DNA of 64,000 bases from Bacteroides sp. AN502(2024) (GCF_041227145.1 NZ_JBGFSP010000003.1:2356001-2420000), one strand, 5' to 3'; counted from the first letter of the stretch, positions 29,027 to 40,380 are shown. Translations and numbers: made by a program. The notes: a model not told the origin generated them from the sequence alone.

Positions 29027-29437
29027 ATGCCTACAATTCAGCAATTAGTAAGAAAAGGACGCGAAGTGCTGGTGGAGAAAAGTAAATCTCCAGCCTTGGA
29101 TTCATGTCCTCAAAGACGTGGCGTTTGTGTAAGAGTATATACTACTACTCCGAAGAAGCCGAACTCTGCAATGCGTAAAGTAGCTCGTGTACGTTTGACT
29201 AACCAAAAAGAGGTGAACTCATACATTCCGGGAGAAGGACACAACTTGCAGGAACACTCAATCGTTTTGGTACGTGGCGGTCGTGTAAAAGACCTTCCGG
29301 GTGTACGTTACCACATCGTTCGCGGTACGCTTGATACAGCAGGTGTTGCTGGCCGTACTCAAAGACGTTCTAAGTATGGTGCTAAGCGTCCGAAACCGGG
29401 ACAAGCTGCTGCACCCGCTAAAGGTAAGAAGAAATAA
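29027..29437 (+). CDS. rpsL: 30S ribosomal protein uS12
   Basis: A 136-residue decoding-centre protein. The loops that decide streptomycin response are wild type ([12 protein letters not shown] and [12 protein letters not shown] both keep Lys). A Lys/Ala-rich tail ([12 protein letters not shown]) ends the protein. It is the first gene of the str segment; a 143-nt intercistronic gap separates it from rpsG. Confidence 0.98.
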   Translation: MPTIQQLVRKGREVLVEKSKSPALDSCPQRRGVCVRVYTTTPKKPNSAMRKVARVRLTNQKEVNSYIPGEGHNLQEHSIVLVRGGRVKDLPGVRYHIVRGTLDTAGVAGRTQRRSKYGAKRPKPGQAAAPAKGKKK

Positions 29438-29508
29438 GGATTAAGACCTAATTAAAATTAAAGTAATAACTTACGTTTTAGTTTGTTGGAAATGCTAAAG
29501 GTTGAGTA

Positions 29509-29528
29509 AATTCTCCGGAGGGAGAGTT
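29509..29528 (+). promoter_or_regulatory. Hairpin in the rpsL-rpsG intercistronic leader
   Basis: AATTCTCC and GGAGAGTT pair as an 8-bp stem (one T-G) around a GGAG loop. It lies about 50 nt before the rpsG ATG, inside an unusually long gap for this cluster. In E. coli the same gap holds the uS7 autoregulatory site; a like role here is inference. Confidence 0.4.
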
Positions 29529-29580
29529 GAAGAAGTCAAGAAGTAGACAACCAAGAACAAAAACATTATTTTTCAAACAA

Positions 29581-30057
29581 ATGAGAAAAACAAAACCCAA
29601 AAAACGCGTAATCCTTCCGGATCCCGTGTTCAATGACCAAAAGGTTTCTAAGTTCGTGAACCATTTGATGTATGATGGTAAGAAAAATACATCTTATGAA
29701 ATCTTTTATGCCGCTTTGGAAACAGTGAAAGCGAAACTTCCTAATGAAGAAAAATCGGCTCTCGAAATCTGGAAAAAGGCTTTGGATAATGTGACTCCGC
29801 AAGTGGAAGTGAAATCTCGCCGTGTAGGTGGGGCTACCTTCCAAGTTCCTACTGAAATCCGTCCGGATCGTAAAGAATCAATTTCAATGAAGAACCTGAT
29901 TCTTTTCGCTCGTAAAAGAGGTGGTAAATCGATGGCTGACAAGTTAGCTGCTGAAATTATGGATGCCTTCAATGAACAAGGTGGTGCATACAAGCGTAAA
30001 GAAGATATGCATAGAATGGCAGAAGCTAACCGTGCATTTGCTCATTTTAGATTCTAA
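29581..30057 (+). CDS. rpsG: 30S ribosomal protein uS7
   Basis: A 158-residue head-assembly protein that binds 16S rRNA and lines the E site. Start at [17 protein letters not shown]. The frame is open to a TTG at 29527, but those 18 residues are not part of uS7 and overlap a hairpin, so the ATG at 29581 is used. The C-terminal [17 protein letters not shown] is normal. Confidence 0.97.
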   Translation: MRKTKPKKRVILPDPVFNDQKVSKFVNHLMYDGKKNTSYEIFYAALETVKAKLPNEEKSALEIWKKALDNVTPQVEVKSRRVGGATFQVPTEIRPDRKESISMKNLILFARKRGGKSMADKLAAEIMDAFNEQGGAYKRKEDMHRMAEANRAFAHFRF

Positions 30058-30102
30058 TACTGTAAGAAATTAAATATAAACTTAAAGTAAAGGAATTAGA
30101 AG

Positions 30103-32220
30103 ATGGCTAAACATGATTTACATTTAACTCGTAATATCGGTATCATGGCTCACATCGATGCCGGAAAAACAACGACTTCTGAACGCATCTTGTTTTACAC
30201 TGGATTGACTCACAAAATTGGTGAAGTTCATGATGGTGCTGCTACTATGGACTGGATGGAACAGGAGCAAGAACGTGGTATCACTATTACATCTGCTGCT
30301 ACAACAACAAGGTGGAAATATGCTGGTGATACTTATAAAATTAACTTGATTGACACTCCGGGACATGTTGACTTTACTGCAGAGGTAGAACGTTCACTCC
30401 GTATTCTTGATGGAGCTGTAGCTGCTTACTGTGCTGTTGGTGGTGTGGAACCTCAATCAGAAACTGTATGGCGTCAGGCTGATAAATATAACGTTCCTCG
30501 TATTGCTTACGTTAATAAAATGGACCGTTCTGGTGCAGACTTTTTTGAAGTAGTTCGCCAGATGAAGGATGTTCTTGGAGCTAATCCATGTCCTATCGTT
30601 ATTCCTATCGGTGCTGAAGAATCTTTCAAAGGTCTTGTAGATCTTATCAAAATGAAAGCTATTTATTGGCATGATGAGACAATGGGGGCTGATTATACTA
30701 TAGCAGAAATTCCTGCAGATCTTGTTGATGAAGCTAATGAATGGAGAGATAAGATGCTTGAAAAGGTAGCTGAATTTGATGATGCTTTGATGGAGAAATA
30801 TTTCGATGATCCTTCTACTATTACTGAAGAAGAGGTGTTGAGAGCTCTCCGTAATGCAACGGTTCAGATGGCTGTAGTGCCTATGCTTTGTGGATCTTCT
30901 TTCAAGAATAAGGGTGTTCAGACATTGCTTGACTATGTTTGTGCTTTCTTGCCTTCTCCACTGGATACTGAAAATGTAATCGGAACTAACCCGAATACAG
31001 GTGCAGAAGAAGACCGTAAGCCGAGTGATGATGAAAAGACTGCTGCTTTGGCGTTTAAGATCGCTACCGACCCATATGTAGGTCGTTTGACTTTCTTCCG
31101 TGTATATTCAGGTAAGATTGAAGCTGGTTCATATATCTACAACTCTCGTTCAGGTAAGAAAGAGCGTGTTTCTCGTCTATTTCAGATGCACTCAAATAAA
31201 CAGAACCCAGTTGAAGTAATTAGTGCTGGTGATATTGGTGCAGGCGTTGGTTTTAAAGATATTCGCACGGGTGATACTCTTTGTGATGAAACAGCTCCGA
31301 TTGTTCTCGAGTCTATGGACTTCCCGGAACCGGTAATTGGTATTGCTGTTGAGCCCAAAACCCAGAAAGATATGGATAAGCTTTCTAATGGTTTGGCTAA
31401 ATTGGCAGAGGAAGACCCGACGTTCACAGTGAAAACTGACGAACAGACTGGTCAGACTGTAATCTCCGGTATGGGTGAGCTTCATTTGGATATTATTATT
31501 GACCGTTTGAAACGTGAGTTCAAGGTAGAATGTAATCAAGGTAAACCGCAGGTTAACTATAAAGAGGCTATCACTAAGACGGTAGATCTGCGTGAAGTTT
31601 ACAAGAAGCAGTCTGGTGGTCGTGGAAAATTTGCCGATATTATTGTTAAGATCGGTCCGGTTGATGAAGATTTCAAGGAAGGCGGTTTACAGTTTATTGA
31701 TGAAGTGAAGGGAGGTAATATTCCCAAGGAATTCATCCCGTCGGTTCAGAAGGGGTTCATAACTGCTATGAAGAATGGTGTGTTGGCTGGTTATCCGTTG
31801 GACTCACTGAAAGTAACATTAGTTGACGGTTCTTTCCATCCAGTTGACTCTGACCAGTTGTCTTTTGAAATTTGTGCTATTCAGGCATATAAAAATGCTT
31901 GCGCTAAGGCTGGCCCGGTATTGATGGAACCTATCATGAAACTGGAAGTTGTGACTCCGGAAGAAAATATGGGTGATGTAATCGGTGACTTAAATAAACG
32001 TCGTGGACAGGTGGAAGGTATGGAGTCCAGCCGTTCTGGTGCCCGTATTGTAAAAGCTATGGTTCCGCTGGCGGAAATGTTTGGTTATGTAACCGCATTG
32101 CGTACTATTACGTCTGGTCGTGCGACTTCGTCTATGACTTACTCTCACCACGCTCAAGTTTCTACTTCTATTGCTAAGGCGGTATTGGAAGAAGTAAAGG
32201 GACGTGTTGATTTGCTCTAA
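30103..32220 (+). CDS. fusA: Elongation factor G
   Basis: A 705-residue translocase GTPase. G1 [10 protein letters not shown]2 [11 protein letters not shown]3 [10 protein letters not shown]4 NKMDR, then domains II-V with the domain IV tip region ([18 protein letters not shown]) and C-terminal [20 protein letters not shown]. It lies 45 nt behind rpsG. The residue pattern is that of a canonical elongation factor and not of a TetM-type protection protein. Confidence 0.98.
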   Translation: MAKHDLHLTRNIGIMAHIDAGKTTTSERILFYTGLTHKIGEVHDGAATMDWMEQEQERGITITSAATTTRWKYAGDTYKINLIDTPGHVDFTAEVERSLRILDGAVAAYCAVGGVEPQSETVWRQADKYNVPRIAYVNKMDRSGADFFEVVRQMKDVLGANPCPIVIPIGAEESFKGLVDLIKMKAIYWHDETMGADYTIAEIPADLVDEANEWRDKMLEKVAEFDDALMEKYFDDPSTITEEEVLRALRNATVQMAVVPMLCGSSFKNKGVQTLLDYVCAFLPSPLDTENVIGTNPNTGAEEDRKPSDDEKTAALAFKIATDPYVGRLTFFRVYSGKIEAGSYIYNSRSGKKERVSRLFQMHSNKQNPVEVISAGDIGAGVGFKDIRTGDTLCDETAPIVLESMDFPEPVIGIAVEPKTQKDMDKLSNGLAKLAEEDPTFTVKTDEQTGQTVISGMGELHLDIIIDRLKREFKVECNQGKPQVNYKEAITKTVDLREVYKKQSGGRGKFADIIVKIGPVDEDFKEGGLQFIDEVKGGNIPKEFIPSVQKGFITAMKNGVLAGYPLDSLKVTLVDGSFHPVDSDQLSFEICAIQAYKNACAKAGPVLMEPIMKLEVVTPEENMGDVIGDLNKRRGQVEGMESSRSGARIVKAMVPLAEMFGYVTALRTITSGRATSSMTYSHHAQVSTSIAKAVLEEVKGRVDLL

Positions 32221-32230
32221 AATATTGAAG

Positions 32231-32264
32231 GTAGCAGGCTAGCGAATGACTCTTAGCCTGCTGC
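32231..32264 (+). terminator. Hairpin between fusA and rpsJ
   Basis: An 11-bp stem: GTAGCAGGCTA (32231-32241) with TAGCCTGCTGC (32254-32264), one T-G pair and a 12-nt loop, followed by TTTATC. The T-run is short, so partial termination or mRNA processing between the str and S10 segments is more likely than a full stop. Confidence 0.5.
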
Positions 32265-32300
32265 TTTATCATATTATAAATATCTTAATTTAAAAATATA

Positions 32301-32606
32301 ATGAGTCAGAAAATTAGAATTAAATTGAAATCTTACGACCACAACTTGGTTGATAAATCAGCCGAAAAGATTGTAAGAACAGTAAAGGCTACGGGGGCGA
32401 TCGTTAGCGGTCCGATTCCTCTGCCTACGCACAAGCGTATTTTTACCGTTAACCGTTCGACTTTCGTAAACAAAAAGTCTCGTGAGCAATTTGAACTCTC
32501 TTCTTACAAGAGATTAATCGACATTTATAGCTCTACAGCTAAGACAGTAGATGCGCTGATGAAGTTGGAATTGCCAAGTGGTGTGGAAGTAGAAATTAAA
32601 GTTTGA
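32301..32606 (+). CDS. rpsJ: 30S ribosomal protein uS10 (NusE)
   Basis: A 101-residue head protein that also links NusG to the ribosome and joins antitermination complexes with NusB. Start [20 protein letters not shown] and the loop segment [27 protein letters not shown] are normal. First gene of the S10 segment, 80 nt behind fusA. Confidence 0.98.
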   Translation: MSQKIRIKLKSYDHNLVDKSAEKIVRTVKATGAIVSGPIPLPTHKRIFTVNRSTFVNKKSREQFELSSYKRLIDIYSSTAKTVDALMKLELPSGVEVEIKV

Positions 32607-32624
32607 TAATTAAAAATTAGTGAA

Positions 32625-33242
32625 ATGCCAGGATTATTAGGAAAAAAAATCGGAATGACATCCGTTTTCAGTGCTGATGGTAAAAATGTACCATGCACTG
32701 TTATCGAAGCAGGTCCTTGTGTTGTTACTCAAGTTAAAACTGTAGAAAAAGATGGCTATGCAGCTGTTCAGTTGGGTTTTCAGGACAAAAAGGAAAAACA
32801 TACAACTAAACCGCTGATGGGGCATTTTAAAAAAGCAGGAGTGACACCAAAGAGACACTTGGCTGAGTTCAAAGAATTTGAGACAGAGTTGAATCTGGGT
32901 GATACAGTTACCGTAGAAATGTTTAACGATGCTAGCTTTGTTGATGTTGTTGGAACTTCTAAGGGTAAAGGTTTCCAGGGTGTAGTAAAAAGACATGGTT
33001 TTGGTGGTGTGGGTCAGTCTACTCACGGACAGCATAACCGCGCTCGTAAACCGGGTTCTATCGGTGCTTGTTCTTACCCTGCAAAAGTATTCAAAGGAAT
33101 GCGCATGGGTGGACAACTTGGTGGTGACAGGGTCACTGTACAAAATTTGCAGGTATTAAAAGTAATCGCGGATCATAACCTTCTTTTGATTAAAGGTTCT
33201 ATCCCGGGTTGCAAAGGTTCAATCGTATTAATTGAGAAATAA
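32625..33242 (+). CDS. rplC: 50S ribosomal protein uL3
   Basis: A 205-residue early assembly protein near the peptidyl-transferase centre. The central extension ([20 protein letters not shown]) carries the Gln that is methylated in other bacteria. Its stop codon overlaps the rplD start by one base (TAATG), implying translational coupling. Confidence 0.98.
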   Translation: MPGLLGKKIGMTSVFSADGKNVPCTVIEAGPCVVTQVKTVEKDGYAAVQLGFQDKKEKHTTKPLMGHFKKAGVTPKRHLAEFKEFETELNLGDTVTVEMFNDASFVDVVGTSKGKGFQGVVKRHGFGGVGQSTHGQHNRARKPGSIGACSYPAKVFKGMRMGGQLGGDRVTVQNLQVLKVIADHNLLLIKGSIPGCKGSIVLIEK

Positions 33243-33868
33243 TGGAAGTTAACGTATATAACATTAAAGGTGAAGACACTGGGAGAAAGGTTACGTTAAA
33301 CGAATCTATCTTCGGAATTGAGCCCAACGACCACGCTATTTATTTGGACGTAAAGCAATTTATGGCCAATCAGCGTCAGGGTACTCATAAGTCAAAAGAA
33401 AGAAGTGAAATCAGTGGTTCAACTCGTAAGATCGGTCGCCAGAAAGGTGGCGGCGGAGCACGTCGTGGTGATATGAATTCACCGGTTCTTGTAGGGGGAG
33501 GGCGCGTTTTCGGTCCGAAGCCAAGAGACTACTTCTTTAAGTTGAATAAAAAAGTTAAGACATTGGCTCGTAAGTCAGCTTTGTCTTATAAAGCTCAAAA
33601 CGATGCAATCATTGTCGTTGAGGATTTCACATTTGGAGCTCCTAAGACAAAAGATTTTGTTGAAGTGATAAAAAATCTTAAAGTTTCTGACAGAAAGTTG
33701 TTTATGGTTTTGCCGGAAGCAGATAAAAACGTATATTTGTCAGCTCGTAACATTGAGGGTGCTAATGTGCAGACTATCTCGGGATTAAATACTTACAGAG
33801 TATTGAATGCTGGGGTGGTTGTGTTTACTGAAAACTCTTTGAAGGCTATTGACAATATCTTAATTTAA
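33242..33868 (+). CDS. rplD: 50S ribosomal protein uL4
   Basis: A 208-residue protein whose long loop ([18 protein letters not shown], about residues 62-79) reaches into the nascent-peptide tunnel. In E. coli uL4 represses the S10 operon; no equivalent leader can be recognised here. Overlaps rplC by one base. Confidence 0.98.
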   Translation: MEVNVYNIKGEDTGRKVTLNESIFGIEPNDHAIYLDVKQFMANQRQGTHKSKERSEISGSTRKIGRQKGGGGARRGDMNSPVLVGGGRVFGPKPRDYFFKLNKKVKTLARKSALSYKAQNDAIIVVEDFTFGAPKTKDFVEVIKNLKVSDRKLFMVLPEADKNVYLSARNIEGANVQTISGLNTYRVLNAGVVVFTENSLKAIDNILI

Positions 33869-33884
33869 AAAGGAGGCTTAAATA

Positions 33885-34175
33885 ATGGGAATTATTATTA
33901 AACCGTTGGTAACAGAAAAAATGACTGCAATCACAGATAAGCTGAATCGTTTCGGCTTTGTTGTGCGTCCTGAAGCTAACAAACTGGAAATTAAGAAGGA
34001 AATTGAAGCTCTTTATAATGTTACAGTAGTTGATGTGAATACTGTGAAGTATGCTGGCAAAAATAAGAGCCGTTATACCAAAGCAGGTATTATCAATGGT
34101 CGTACGAATGCTTTCAAAAAAGCAATCGTGACATTGAAAGAAGGAGATACTATTGATTTTTATAGCAATATTTAA
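33885..34175 (+). CDS. rplW: 50S ribosomal protein uL23
   Basis: A 96-residue protein at the tunnel exit, docking site for trigger factor and SRP. Start [20 protein letters not shown] strong AGGAGG lies in the 16-nt gap behind rplD, one of the few full Shine-Dalgarno sites in the window. The gap to rplB is 5 nt. Confidence 0.98.
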   Translation: MGIIIKPLVTEKMTAITDKLNRFGFVVRPEANKLEIKKEIEALYNVTVVDVNTVKYAGKNKSRYTKAGIINGRTNAFKKAIVTLKEGDTIDFYSNI

Positions 34176-34180
34176 TAAAA

Positions 34181-35005
34181 ATGGCAGTACGTAAATTTAA
34201 GCCCACAACACCGGGGCAAAGACATAAAATTATTGGTACTTTCGAAGAAATTACTGCATCAGTACCAGAAAAGTCTCTTGTATATGGTAAGAAATCATCT
34301 GGAGGTCGTAACAACGAAGGGAAGATGACTATGCGCTACATTGGTGGTGGTCATAGAAAGGTGATTAGAATTGTTGATTTCAAGAGAAATAAGGACGGTG
34401 TTCCAGCAGTAGTTAAAACAATTGAATACGATCCGAATCGCTCGGCTCGTATTGCTTTGTTATTTTACGCTGATGGAGAAAAAAGATATATTATTGCTCC
34501 CAATGGATTGCAAGTTGGTGCGACTCTGATGTCAGGTGAAACAGCAGCGCCAGAGATTGGTAATGCTCTTCCTCTTCAAAACATTCCGGTGGGTACTGTA
34601 ATTCACAATATCGAATTACGTCCGGGACAGGGTGCTGCTCTGGTTCGTTCAGCTGGTAACTTTGCTCAGTTGACTTCTCGTGAGGGTAAGTATTGTGTAA
34701 TTAAGTTGCCTTCAGGTGAAGTTAGACAGATTCTTAGCACTTGTAAAGCTACTGTCGGTAGTGTAGGTAACTCTGATCATGGATTGGAAAGTTCAGGTAA
34801 AGCTGGACGTTCTCGTTGGCAGGGACGTCGTCCACGTAACCGTGGTGTTGTAATGAACCCGGTTGATCACCCGATGGGGGGTGGTGAAGGACGCGCTTCC
34901 GGAGGTCATCCAAGATCACGTAAGGGATTGTACGCTAAGGGACTTAAGACTAGAGCTCCTAAGAAACAGTCGTCTAAGTACATTATTGAGAGAAGAAAAA
35001 AGTAA
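34181..35005 (+). CDS. rplB: 50S ribosomal protein uL2
   Basis: A 274-residue protein needed for subunit joining and peptidyl transfer. The conserved C-terminal loop [18 protein letters not shown] contains the functionally important His. Ends in a Lys/Arg-rich tail. Length is normal. Confidence 0.98.
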   Translation: MAVRKFKPTTPGQRHKIIGTFEEITASVPEKSLVYGKKSSGGRNNEGKMTMRYIGGGHRKVIRIVDFKRNKDGVPAVVKTIEYDPNRSARIALLFYADGEKRYIIAPNGLQVGATLMSGETAAPEIGNALPLQNIPVGTVIHNIELRPGQGAALVRSAGNFAQLTSREGKYCVIKLPSGEVRQILSTCKATVGSVGNSDHGLESSGKAGRSRWQGRRPRNRGVVMNPVDHPMGGGEGRASGGHPRSRKGLYAKGLKTRAPKKQSSKYIIERRKK

Positions 35006-35025
35006 TCTGATTAATTGAGTAAATT

Positions 35026-35295
35026 ATGAGTCGTTCATTAAAAAAAGGTCCATATATTAACGTTAAGCTTGAAAAGAAAATTCTTGCCATGAATGAATCT
35101 GGTAAGAAAGTTGTAGTAAAGACTTGGGCCAGAGCTTCAATGATTTCGCCTGATTTTGTAGGGCATACAGTTGCAGTTCACAATGGAAATAAATTTATTC
35201 CTGTTTATGTTACCGAGAATATGGTAGGACACAAGTTGGGCGAATTTGCTCCAACTCGTACATTCAGAGGACACGCTGGTAACAAGAAAAAATAA
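35026..35295 (+). CDS. rpsS: 30S ribosomal protein uS19
   Basis: An 89-residue head protein near the A site, partner of uS13. The [11 protein letters not shown] start and [16 protein letters not shown] signature are intact. Gap to rplV 36 nt. Confidence 0.98.
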   Translation: MSRSLKKGPYINVKLEKKILAMNESGKKVVVKTWARASMISPDFVGHTVAVHNGNKFIPVYVTENMVGHKLGEFAPTRTFRGHAGNKKK

Positions 35296-35331
35296 CAGGA
35301 TTTATTTGAAATAATAAAGTAATAAATAATA

Positions 35332-35742
35332 ATGGGAGCAAGAAAAAAAATATCGGCTGAAAAGAGAAAAGAAGCCCTTAAGACCATGTATTTTGCAAAA
35401 TTGCAAAATGTTCCTACTTCTCCGCGCAAGATGCGTCTGGTTGCAGACATGATCCGCGGTATGGAAGTGAACAGAGCACTTGGTGTTTTGAAATTTTCTT
35501 CAAAAGAAGCTGCTGCAAGAGTGGAAAAATTGCTTCGCTCTGCAATTGCTAACTGGGAACAGAAAAACGAACGTAAAGCGGAAAGTGGCGAGTTGTTCGT
35601 AACACAGATTTTTGTTGATGGTGGAGCTACACTCAAAAGAATGAGACCGGCACCACAGGGTAGAGGTTATAGAATTCGCAAACGTTCAAATCACGTAACA
35701 TTGTTCGTTGGTGCTAAAAGTAATAACGAAGATCAAAATTAA
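35332..35742 (+). CDS. rplV: 50S ribosomal protein uL22
   Basis: A 136-residue protein whose beta-hairpin (about residues 100-120, [19 protein letters not shown]) lines the exit-tunnel constriction where macrolides act. The N-terminal [17 protein letters not shown] extension is typical of Bacteroidota. The rpsC gene starts 5 nt downstream. Confidence 0.97.
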   Translation: MGARKKISAEKRKEALKTMYFAKLQNVPTSPRKMRLVADMIRGMEVNRALGVLKFSSKEAAARVEKLLRSAIANWEQKNERKAESGELFVTQIFVDGGATLKRMRPAPQGRGYRIRKRSNHVTLFVGAKSNNEDQN

Positions 35743-35747
35743 GGTAG

Positions 35748-36479
35748 ATGGGACAAAAAGTTAATCCAATAAGCAACCGTTTAGGAATTATCAGAGGATG
35801 GGATTCTAACTGGTATGGTGGAAATGATTACGGTGATTCTTTGCTGGAAGATAGCAAGATCCGTAAATATCTTAATGCTAGACTTGCAAAAGCAAGTGTA
35901 TCAAGAATCGTAATTGAACGTACGCTGAAGCTCGTTACTATTACTGTTTGCACCGCTCGTCCGGGTATTATTATCGGTAAAGGTGGTCAGGAAGTTGATA
36001 AGTTAAAAGAGGAGTTGAAGAAGGTTACCGACAAAGATATTCAAATCAATATCTTTGAAGTGAAGAGACCGGAACTGGATGCTGTGATTGTTGCTAATAA
36101 CATCGCTCGTCAGGTTGAAGGTAAAATTGCCTATCGCCGTGCCATCAAGATGGCTATCGCAAACACAATGCGTATGGGGGCTGAAGGTATCAAGATCCAG
36201 ATTTCAGGACGTTTGAATGGAGCTGAAATGGCTCGTTCTGAAATGTATAAAGAAGGAAGAACTCCGTTGCACACTTTCAGGGCTGATATTGACTACTGTC
36301 ATGCAGAAGCATTGACTAAAGTGGGTCTTTTAGGTATCAAAGTTTGGATTTGTAGAGGTGAAGTGTTTGGTAAGAAAGAATTGGCTCCGAACTTTACGCA
36401 AAGCAAAGAAAGTGGTCGTGGAAACAACAGTGGAAACAACGGCGGAAAGAACTTCAAAAGAAAGAAAAATAATCGCTAA
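35748..36479 (+). CDS. rpsC: 30S ribosomal protein uS3
   Basis: A 243-residue mRNA-entry protein. KH domain [18 protein letters not shown] (about residues 72-89) and the C-terminal [14 protein letters not shown] segment are clear. It ends in a low-complexity Asn/Gly/Lys tail (residues after about 220: [18 protein letters not shown]), which varies in Bacteroidota. Confidence 0.98.
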   Translation: MGQKVNPISNRLGIIRGWDSNWYGGNDYGDSLLEDSKIRKYLNARLAKASVSRIVIERTLKLVTITVCTARPGIIIGKGGQEVDKLKEELKKVTDKDIQINIFEVKRPELDAVIVANNIARQVEGKIAYRRAIKMAIANTMRMGAEGIKIQISGRLNGAEMARSEMYKEGRTPLHTFRADIDYCHAEALTKVGLLGIKVWICRGEVFGKKELAPNFTQSKESGRGNNSGNNGGKNFKRKKNNR

Positions 36480-36502
36480 ACGAATTTGAATTTTAGGAAA
36501 CT

Positions 36503-36937
36503 ATGTTACAACCGAAAAAGACAAAATTCAGAAGACAACAGAAAGGTCGTCAGAAAGGTAATGCTCAGAGAGGCAACCAGTTGGCCTTTGGTTCTTTTGG
36601 CATAAAGGCTTTGGAGACTAAGTGGATTACAGGCCGTCAGATCGAAGCTGCTCGTATTGCAGTAACAAGATACATGCAACGTCAAGGACAGATCTGGATC
36701 CGTATATTCCCGGATAAGCCGATTACTAGAAAACCTGCCGATGTACGTATGGGTAAAGGTAAAGGTGCTCCAGAGGGATTTGTGGCTCCTGTTACTCCAG
36801 GTAGAATCATTATTGAAGCTGAAGGAGTATCTTACGAAATCGCGAAAGAAGCATTGCGCTTAGCTGCTCAAAAGCTTCCTATTACAACGAAGTTTGTCGT
36901 AAGACGTGATTATGATATTCAAAATCAAAATGCGTAA
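36503..36937 (+). CDS. rplP: 50S ribosomal protein uL16
   Basis: A 144-residue protein that helps place A-site t[23 protein letters not shown] start, [20 protein letters not shown] core with the Arg region that is hydroxylated in some bacteria. The rpmC gene starts 5 nt downstream. Confidence 0.98.
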   Translation: MLQPKKTKFRRQQKGRQKGNAQRGNQLAFGSFGIKALETKWITGRQIEAARIAVTRYMQRQGQIWIRIFPDKPITRKPADVRMGKGKGAPEGFVAPVTPGRIIIEAEGVSYEIAKEALRLAAQKLPITTKFVVRRDYDIQNQNA

Positions 36938-36942
36938 GTGTT

Positions 36943-37140
36943 ATGAAAATTGCAGAAATTAAAGAAATGACTACTAATGATTTAGTAGAAAGAGTAGAGG
37001 CGGAAACAGCTAATTATAACCAAATGGTTATTAATCATTCTATTTCTCCTTTGGAAAATCCTGCTCAAATCAAACAATTACGCAGGACTATTGCGCGTAT
37101 GAAAACAGAATTGCGCGAAAGAGAACTTAACAATAAATGA
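36943..37140 (+). CDS. rpmC: 50S ribosomal protein uL29
   Basis: A 65-residue two-helix protein at the tunnel exit ([37 protein letters not shown]). Its TGA overlaps the ATG of rpsQ as ATGA, so the two are probably translationally coupled. Confidence 0.97.
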   Translation: MKIAEIKEMTTNDLVERVEAETANYNQMVINHSISPLENPAQIKQLRRTIARMKTELRERELNNK

Positions 37141-37406
37141 TCAGCTTGATGGAAGCAAGAAATTTAAGAAAAGAAAGAACAGGGGTTGTGTTGAGCAATA
37201 AGATGGATAAGACCATCACAGTTGCTGCTAAGTTTAAGGAAAAACACCCTATATATGGTAAGTTTGTTAGTAAAACGAAGAAGTACCATGCTCACGATGA
37301 AAAGAATGAATGCAATATCGGTGATACTGTAAGCATTATGGAAACTCGTCCTTTGAGCAAGACTAAAAGATGGAGATTAGTAGAAATAATTGAAAGAGCT
37401 AAGTAA
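37137..37406 (+). CDS. rpsQ: 30S ribosomal protein uS17
   Basis: An 89-residue OB-fold primary-assembly protein ([22 protein letters not shown]). Two starts are possible: ATG at 37137 overlapping rpmC (MISLMEARN) or ATG at 37149 (MEARN), which gives 85 residues and the family-like N-terminus. The ATGA overlap speaks for the first, homology for the second. Confidence 0.96.
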   Translation: MISLMEARNLRKERTGVVLSNKMDKTITVAAKFKEKHPIYGKFVSKTKKYHAHDEKNECNIGDTVSIMETRPLSKTKRWRLVEIIERAK

Positions 37407-37408
37407 TT

Positions 37409-37774
37409 ATGATACAAGTAGAATCCAGACTTACAGTATGTGATAACAGTGGAGCGAAAGAGGCGTTGTGTATCCGCGTTTTGGGTGGTACAGGTCGTCG
37501 TTATGCTTCAGTGGGGGATGTCATTGTAGTTTCAGTGAAGAGTGTTATCCCTTCTAGTGATGTTAAAAAAGGTGCAGTATCAAAGGCTTTGATTGTACGT
37601 ACAAAGAAAGAAATCCGTCGCCCTGATGGTTCTTATATACGTTTTGATGATAATGCTTGCGTGTTGTTGAATAATGCGGGTGAAATTAGAGGTAGTCGTA
37701 TTTTCGGTCCTGTAGCAAGAGAACTTCGTGCTACAAACATGAAAGTTGTGTCACTTGCGCCTGAGGTACTTTAA
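37409..37774 (+). CDS. rplN: 50S ribosomal protein uL14
   Basis: A 121-residue interface protein and anti-association factor docking site. [27 protein letters not shown] start is canonical. It begins 2 nt behind rpsQ. Confidence 0.98.
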   Translation: MIQVESRLTVCDNSGAKEALCIRVLGGTGRRYASVGDVIVVSVKSVIPSSDVKKGAVSKALIVRTKKEIRRPDGSYIRFDDNACVLLNNAGEIRGSRIFGPVARELRATNMKVVSLAPEVL

Positions 37775-37793
37775 TTTGTAAAAGATTTAAGTA

Positions 37794-38114
37794 ATGAGTA
37801 AATTACATATTAAAAAAGGCGACACAGTTTACGTAAATGCTGGTGAAGATAAGGGCAAAACTGGTCGTGTATTGAAGGTTCTTGTTAAAGAAGGACGTGC
37901 GTTTGTAGAAGGTATCAATATGGTATCTAAAAGCACAAAACCGAATGCTAAGAATCCTCAAGGTGGTATCGTGAAGCAGGAAGCTTCTATCCACATTTCA
38001 AACTTGAACCCGGTTGATCCAAAAACTGGTAAAGCAACGCGTATTGGGAGAAAAAAGAGTTCAGAAGGAACTTTAGTGCGTTATTCTAAAAAATCAGGAG
38101 AGGAGATTAAGTAA
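37794..38114 (+). CDS. rplX: 50S ribosomal protein uL24
   Basis: A 106-residue assembly-initiator protein with a KOW motif ([20 protein letters not shown]). Its stop overlaps the rplE start by one base (TAATG). Confidence 0.98.
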   Translation: MSKLHIKKGDTVYVNAGEDKGKTGRVLKVLVKEGRAFVEGINMVSKSTKPNAKNPQGGIVKQEASIHISNLNPVDPKTGKATRIGRKKSSEGTLVRYSKKSGEEIK

Positions 38115-38671
38115 TGAGTAATACTGCTAGTCTTAAGAAAGAATATGCAGAGCGTATAGCACCTGCATTGAAATCACAGTTCCAGTATTCTTCTACAATG
38201 CAGATACCCGTACTTAAGAAGATTGTTATCAATCAGGGGTTAGGTATGGCTGTTGCTGATAAGAAGATTATAGAAGTTGCAATCAATGAAATGACAGCTA
38301 TTACAGGTCAGAAGGCTGTAGCTACCATTTCACGTAAAGATATCGCTAATTTTAAGTTACGTAAAAAAATGCCGATTGGTGTTATGGTAACTTTACGCCG
38401 TGAAAGAATGTACGAATTCCTTGAAAAATTGGTTCGTGTAGCTCTTCCTCGTATTCGTGACTTCAAAGGTATCGAAAGTAAATTTGATGGTAAAGGTAAC
38501 TATACCCTTGGTATTCAGGAACAAATTATTTTCCCTGAAATAAATATCGATAGTATTACAAGAATTTTAGGAATGAATATTACCTTTGTGACCTCTGCGA
38601 AAACAGATGAAGAAGGGTATGCTTTGTTGAAGGAATTCGGTTTACCTTTTAAAAACGCTAAAAAAGACTAA
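38114..38671 (+). CDS. rplE: 50S ribosomal protein uL5
   Basis: A 185-residue 5S rRNA-binding protein that contacts the P-site tRNA. Conserved [36 protein letters not shown] and [16 protein letters not shown] are present. Confidence 0.98.
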   Translation: MSNTASLKKEYAERIAPALKSQFQYSSTMQIPVLKKIVINQGLGMAVADKKIIEVAINEMTAITGQKAVATISRKDIANFKLRKKMPIGVMVTLRRERMYEFLEKLVRVALPRIRDFKGIESKFDGKGNYTLGIQEQIIFPEINIDSITRILGMNITFVTSAKTDEEGYALLKEFGLPFKNAKKD

Positions 38672-38676
38672 TAGAT

Positions 38677-38976
38677 ATGGCAAAGGAATCAATGAAAGCA
38701 CGTGAAGTAAAGCGTGCTAAATTAGTAGCCAAATACGCCGAGAAAAGGGCTGCTTTGAAGCAGATTGTAAGAACAGGTGATCCTGCTGATGCTTTCGAAG
38801 CTGCACAGAAGTTGCAAGAGTTGCCTAAGAATTCTAATCCGATTCGCATGCACAATCGTTGCAAACTGACGGGTCGTCCTAAAGGTTACATTCGTCAATT
38901 CGGAATTTCGAGAATTCAGTTCCGTGAGATGGCATCTAATGGACTGATACCAGGCGTAAAAAAAGCAAGCTGGTAA
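38677..38976 (+). CDS. rpsN: 30S ribosomal protein uS14, zinc-free form
   Basis: A 99-residue head protein of the long C-minus type: the only Cys is in [11 protein letters not shown] and the CxxC pairs of the short zinc-binding form are missing. C-terminus [18 protein letters not shown] is canonical. Gap of 52 nt to rpsH. Confidence 0.98.
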   Translation: MAKESMKAREVKRAKLVAKYAEKRAALKQIVRTGDPADAFEAAQKLQELPKNSNPIRMHNRCKLTGRPKGYIRQFGISRIQFREMASNGLIPGVKKASW

Positions 38977-39028
38977 TTATTGTTTAAATATTGTCAGGGT
39001 AGTCCTGATTAATTTAATTTTATTTTAT

Positions 39029-39424
39029 ATGACTGATCCAATAGCAGATTATTTGACGAGGTTGCGGAACGCGATTAGTGCAAAACACAGAGTGGTTGAA
39101 GTTCCTGCTTCGAATTTGAAAAAAGAAATCACTAAGATTCTTTTTGAAAAAGGCTACATTCTTAACTATAAGTTTGTAGAAGATGGTCCTCAAGGCACAA
39201 TTAAAGTGGCCTTGAAATATGATTCCGTTAACAAGGTTAACGCAATCAAAAAGTTAGAAAGAATATCTTCTCCGGGTATGCGTAAGTATACCGGATACAA
39301 AGATATGCCGCGTGTTATTAATGGGTTGGGTATTGCTATAATATCTACTTCCAAAGGTGTGATGACTAACAAAGAGGCTGCAGAACTGAAGATCGGTGGT
39401 GAAGTCTTGTGTTATGTATATTAA
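39029..39424 (+). CDS. rpsH: 30S ribosomal protein uS8
   Basis: A 131-residue central-domain primary binder of 16S rRNA. MTDPIADYLTRLRNA start and STSKGVMTNKEAAELKIGGEVLCYVY end are canonical. In E. coli it represses the spc operon; no such site was recognised here. Confidence 0.98.
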   Translation: MTDPIADYLTRLRNAISAKHRVVEVPASNLKKEITKILFEKGYILNYKFVEDGPQGTIKVALKYDSVNKVNAIKKLERISSPGMRKYTGYKDMPRVINGLGIAIISTSKGVMTNKEAAELKIGGEVLCYVY

Positions 39425-39439
39425 TTAGGAGGAATTAGA

Positions 39440-40009
39440 ATGTCAAGAATAGGAAAATTGCCCATTAGTATCCCTGCTGGAGTGACAGTCACTCTGAAGG
39501 ATAATGTGGTTACCGTAAAGGGACCCAAAGGCGAAATGAGCCAATATGTGAATCCGGCTATCAATGTTGCTATTGAAGACGGACACGTAACTTTTACAGA
39601 AAACGATAAAGAAATGCTTGATAACCCGAAGCAAAAACATGCTTTCCACGGTTTGTATCGTTCTTTAGTTCACAACATGGTTGTGGGTGTATCTGAAGGA
39701 TATAAGAAAGAACTGGAGCTTGTCGGTGTAGGTTATCGTGCTTCTAACCAAGGAAACATCATTGAGCTGGCTTTAGGTTATACACACAATATTTTCATTC
39801 AATTGCCTGCAGAGGTAAAAGTTGAAACTAAGTCTGAAAGAAATAAGAATCCTCTTATTATACTGGAATCTTGTGACAAACAATTGCTTGGTCAAGTTTG
39901 CTCTAAAATACGTTCTTTCCGTAAGCCTGAACCATACAAGGGTAAAGGTATTAAGTTTGTTGGCGAAGTAATTCGTAGAAAGTCTGGTAAATCAGCCGGT
40001 GCTAAGTAA
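39440..40009 (+). CDS. rplF: 50S ribosomal protein uL6
   Basis: A 189-residue two-domain protein at the factor-binding site. SRIGKLPISIPAGV start and the EPYKGKGIKFVGEVIRRKSGKSAGAK end are canonical. AGGAGG at 39427-39432 is a full Shine-Dalgarno. Confidence 0.98.
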   Translation: MSRIGKLPISIPAGVTVTLKDNVVTVKGPKGEMSQYVNPAINVAIEDGHVTFTENDKEMLDNPKQKHAFHGLYRSLVHNMVVGVSEGYKKELELVGVGYRASNQGNIIELALGYTHNIFIQLPAEVKVETKSERNKNPLIILESCDKQLLGQVCSKIRSFRKPEPYKGKGIKFVGEVIRRKSGKSAGAK

Positions 40010-40030
40010 TTCATATAAAATTAGATTATT

Positions 40031-40375
40031 ATGACAACAAAAATAGAAAGACGAGTTAAGATTAAATATAGAGTACGCAACAGAATTTCGGGTACTACTG
40101 AACGTCCGCGTATGAGTGTATTTAGAAGTAACAAGCAAATTTATGTCCAGATTATTGATGATCTTTCTGGTAAGACACTGGCTGCTGCTTCTTCTTTAGG
40201 TTTGACTGAGAAGGTCGCTAAAAAAGAACAAGCTGCTAAAGTGGGTGAAATGATTGCTAAAAAGGCGCAAGAAGCAGGTATAACTACTGTTGTTTTCGAC
40301 CGTAATGGTTACTTGTATCATGGGAGAGTAAAAGAAGTAGCTGATGCTGCTCGTAACGGTGGACTTAAATTTTAA
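40031..40375 (+). CDS. rplR: 50S ribosomal protein uL18
   Basis: A 114-residue 5S rRNA-binding protein ([34 protein letters not shown] region; [23 protein letters not shown] end). Gap of 5 nt to rpsE. Confidence 0.98.
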   Translation: MTTKIERRVKIKYRVRNRISGTTERPRMSVFRSNKQIYVQIIDDLSGKTLAAASSLGLTEKVAKKEQAAKVGEMIAKKAQEAGITTVVFDRNGYLYHGRVKEVADAARNGGLKF

Positions 40376-40380
40376 TCATT

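Noticed and set aside
29527-29580. 18-residue N-terminal extension of uS7 from a TTG
   Set aside because: Not part of the family sequence and lies over a leader hairpin; the ATG at 29581 gives the normal protein.
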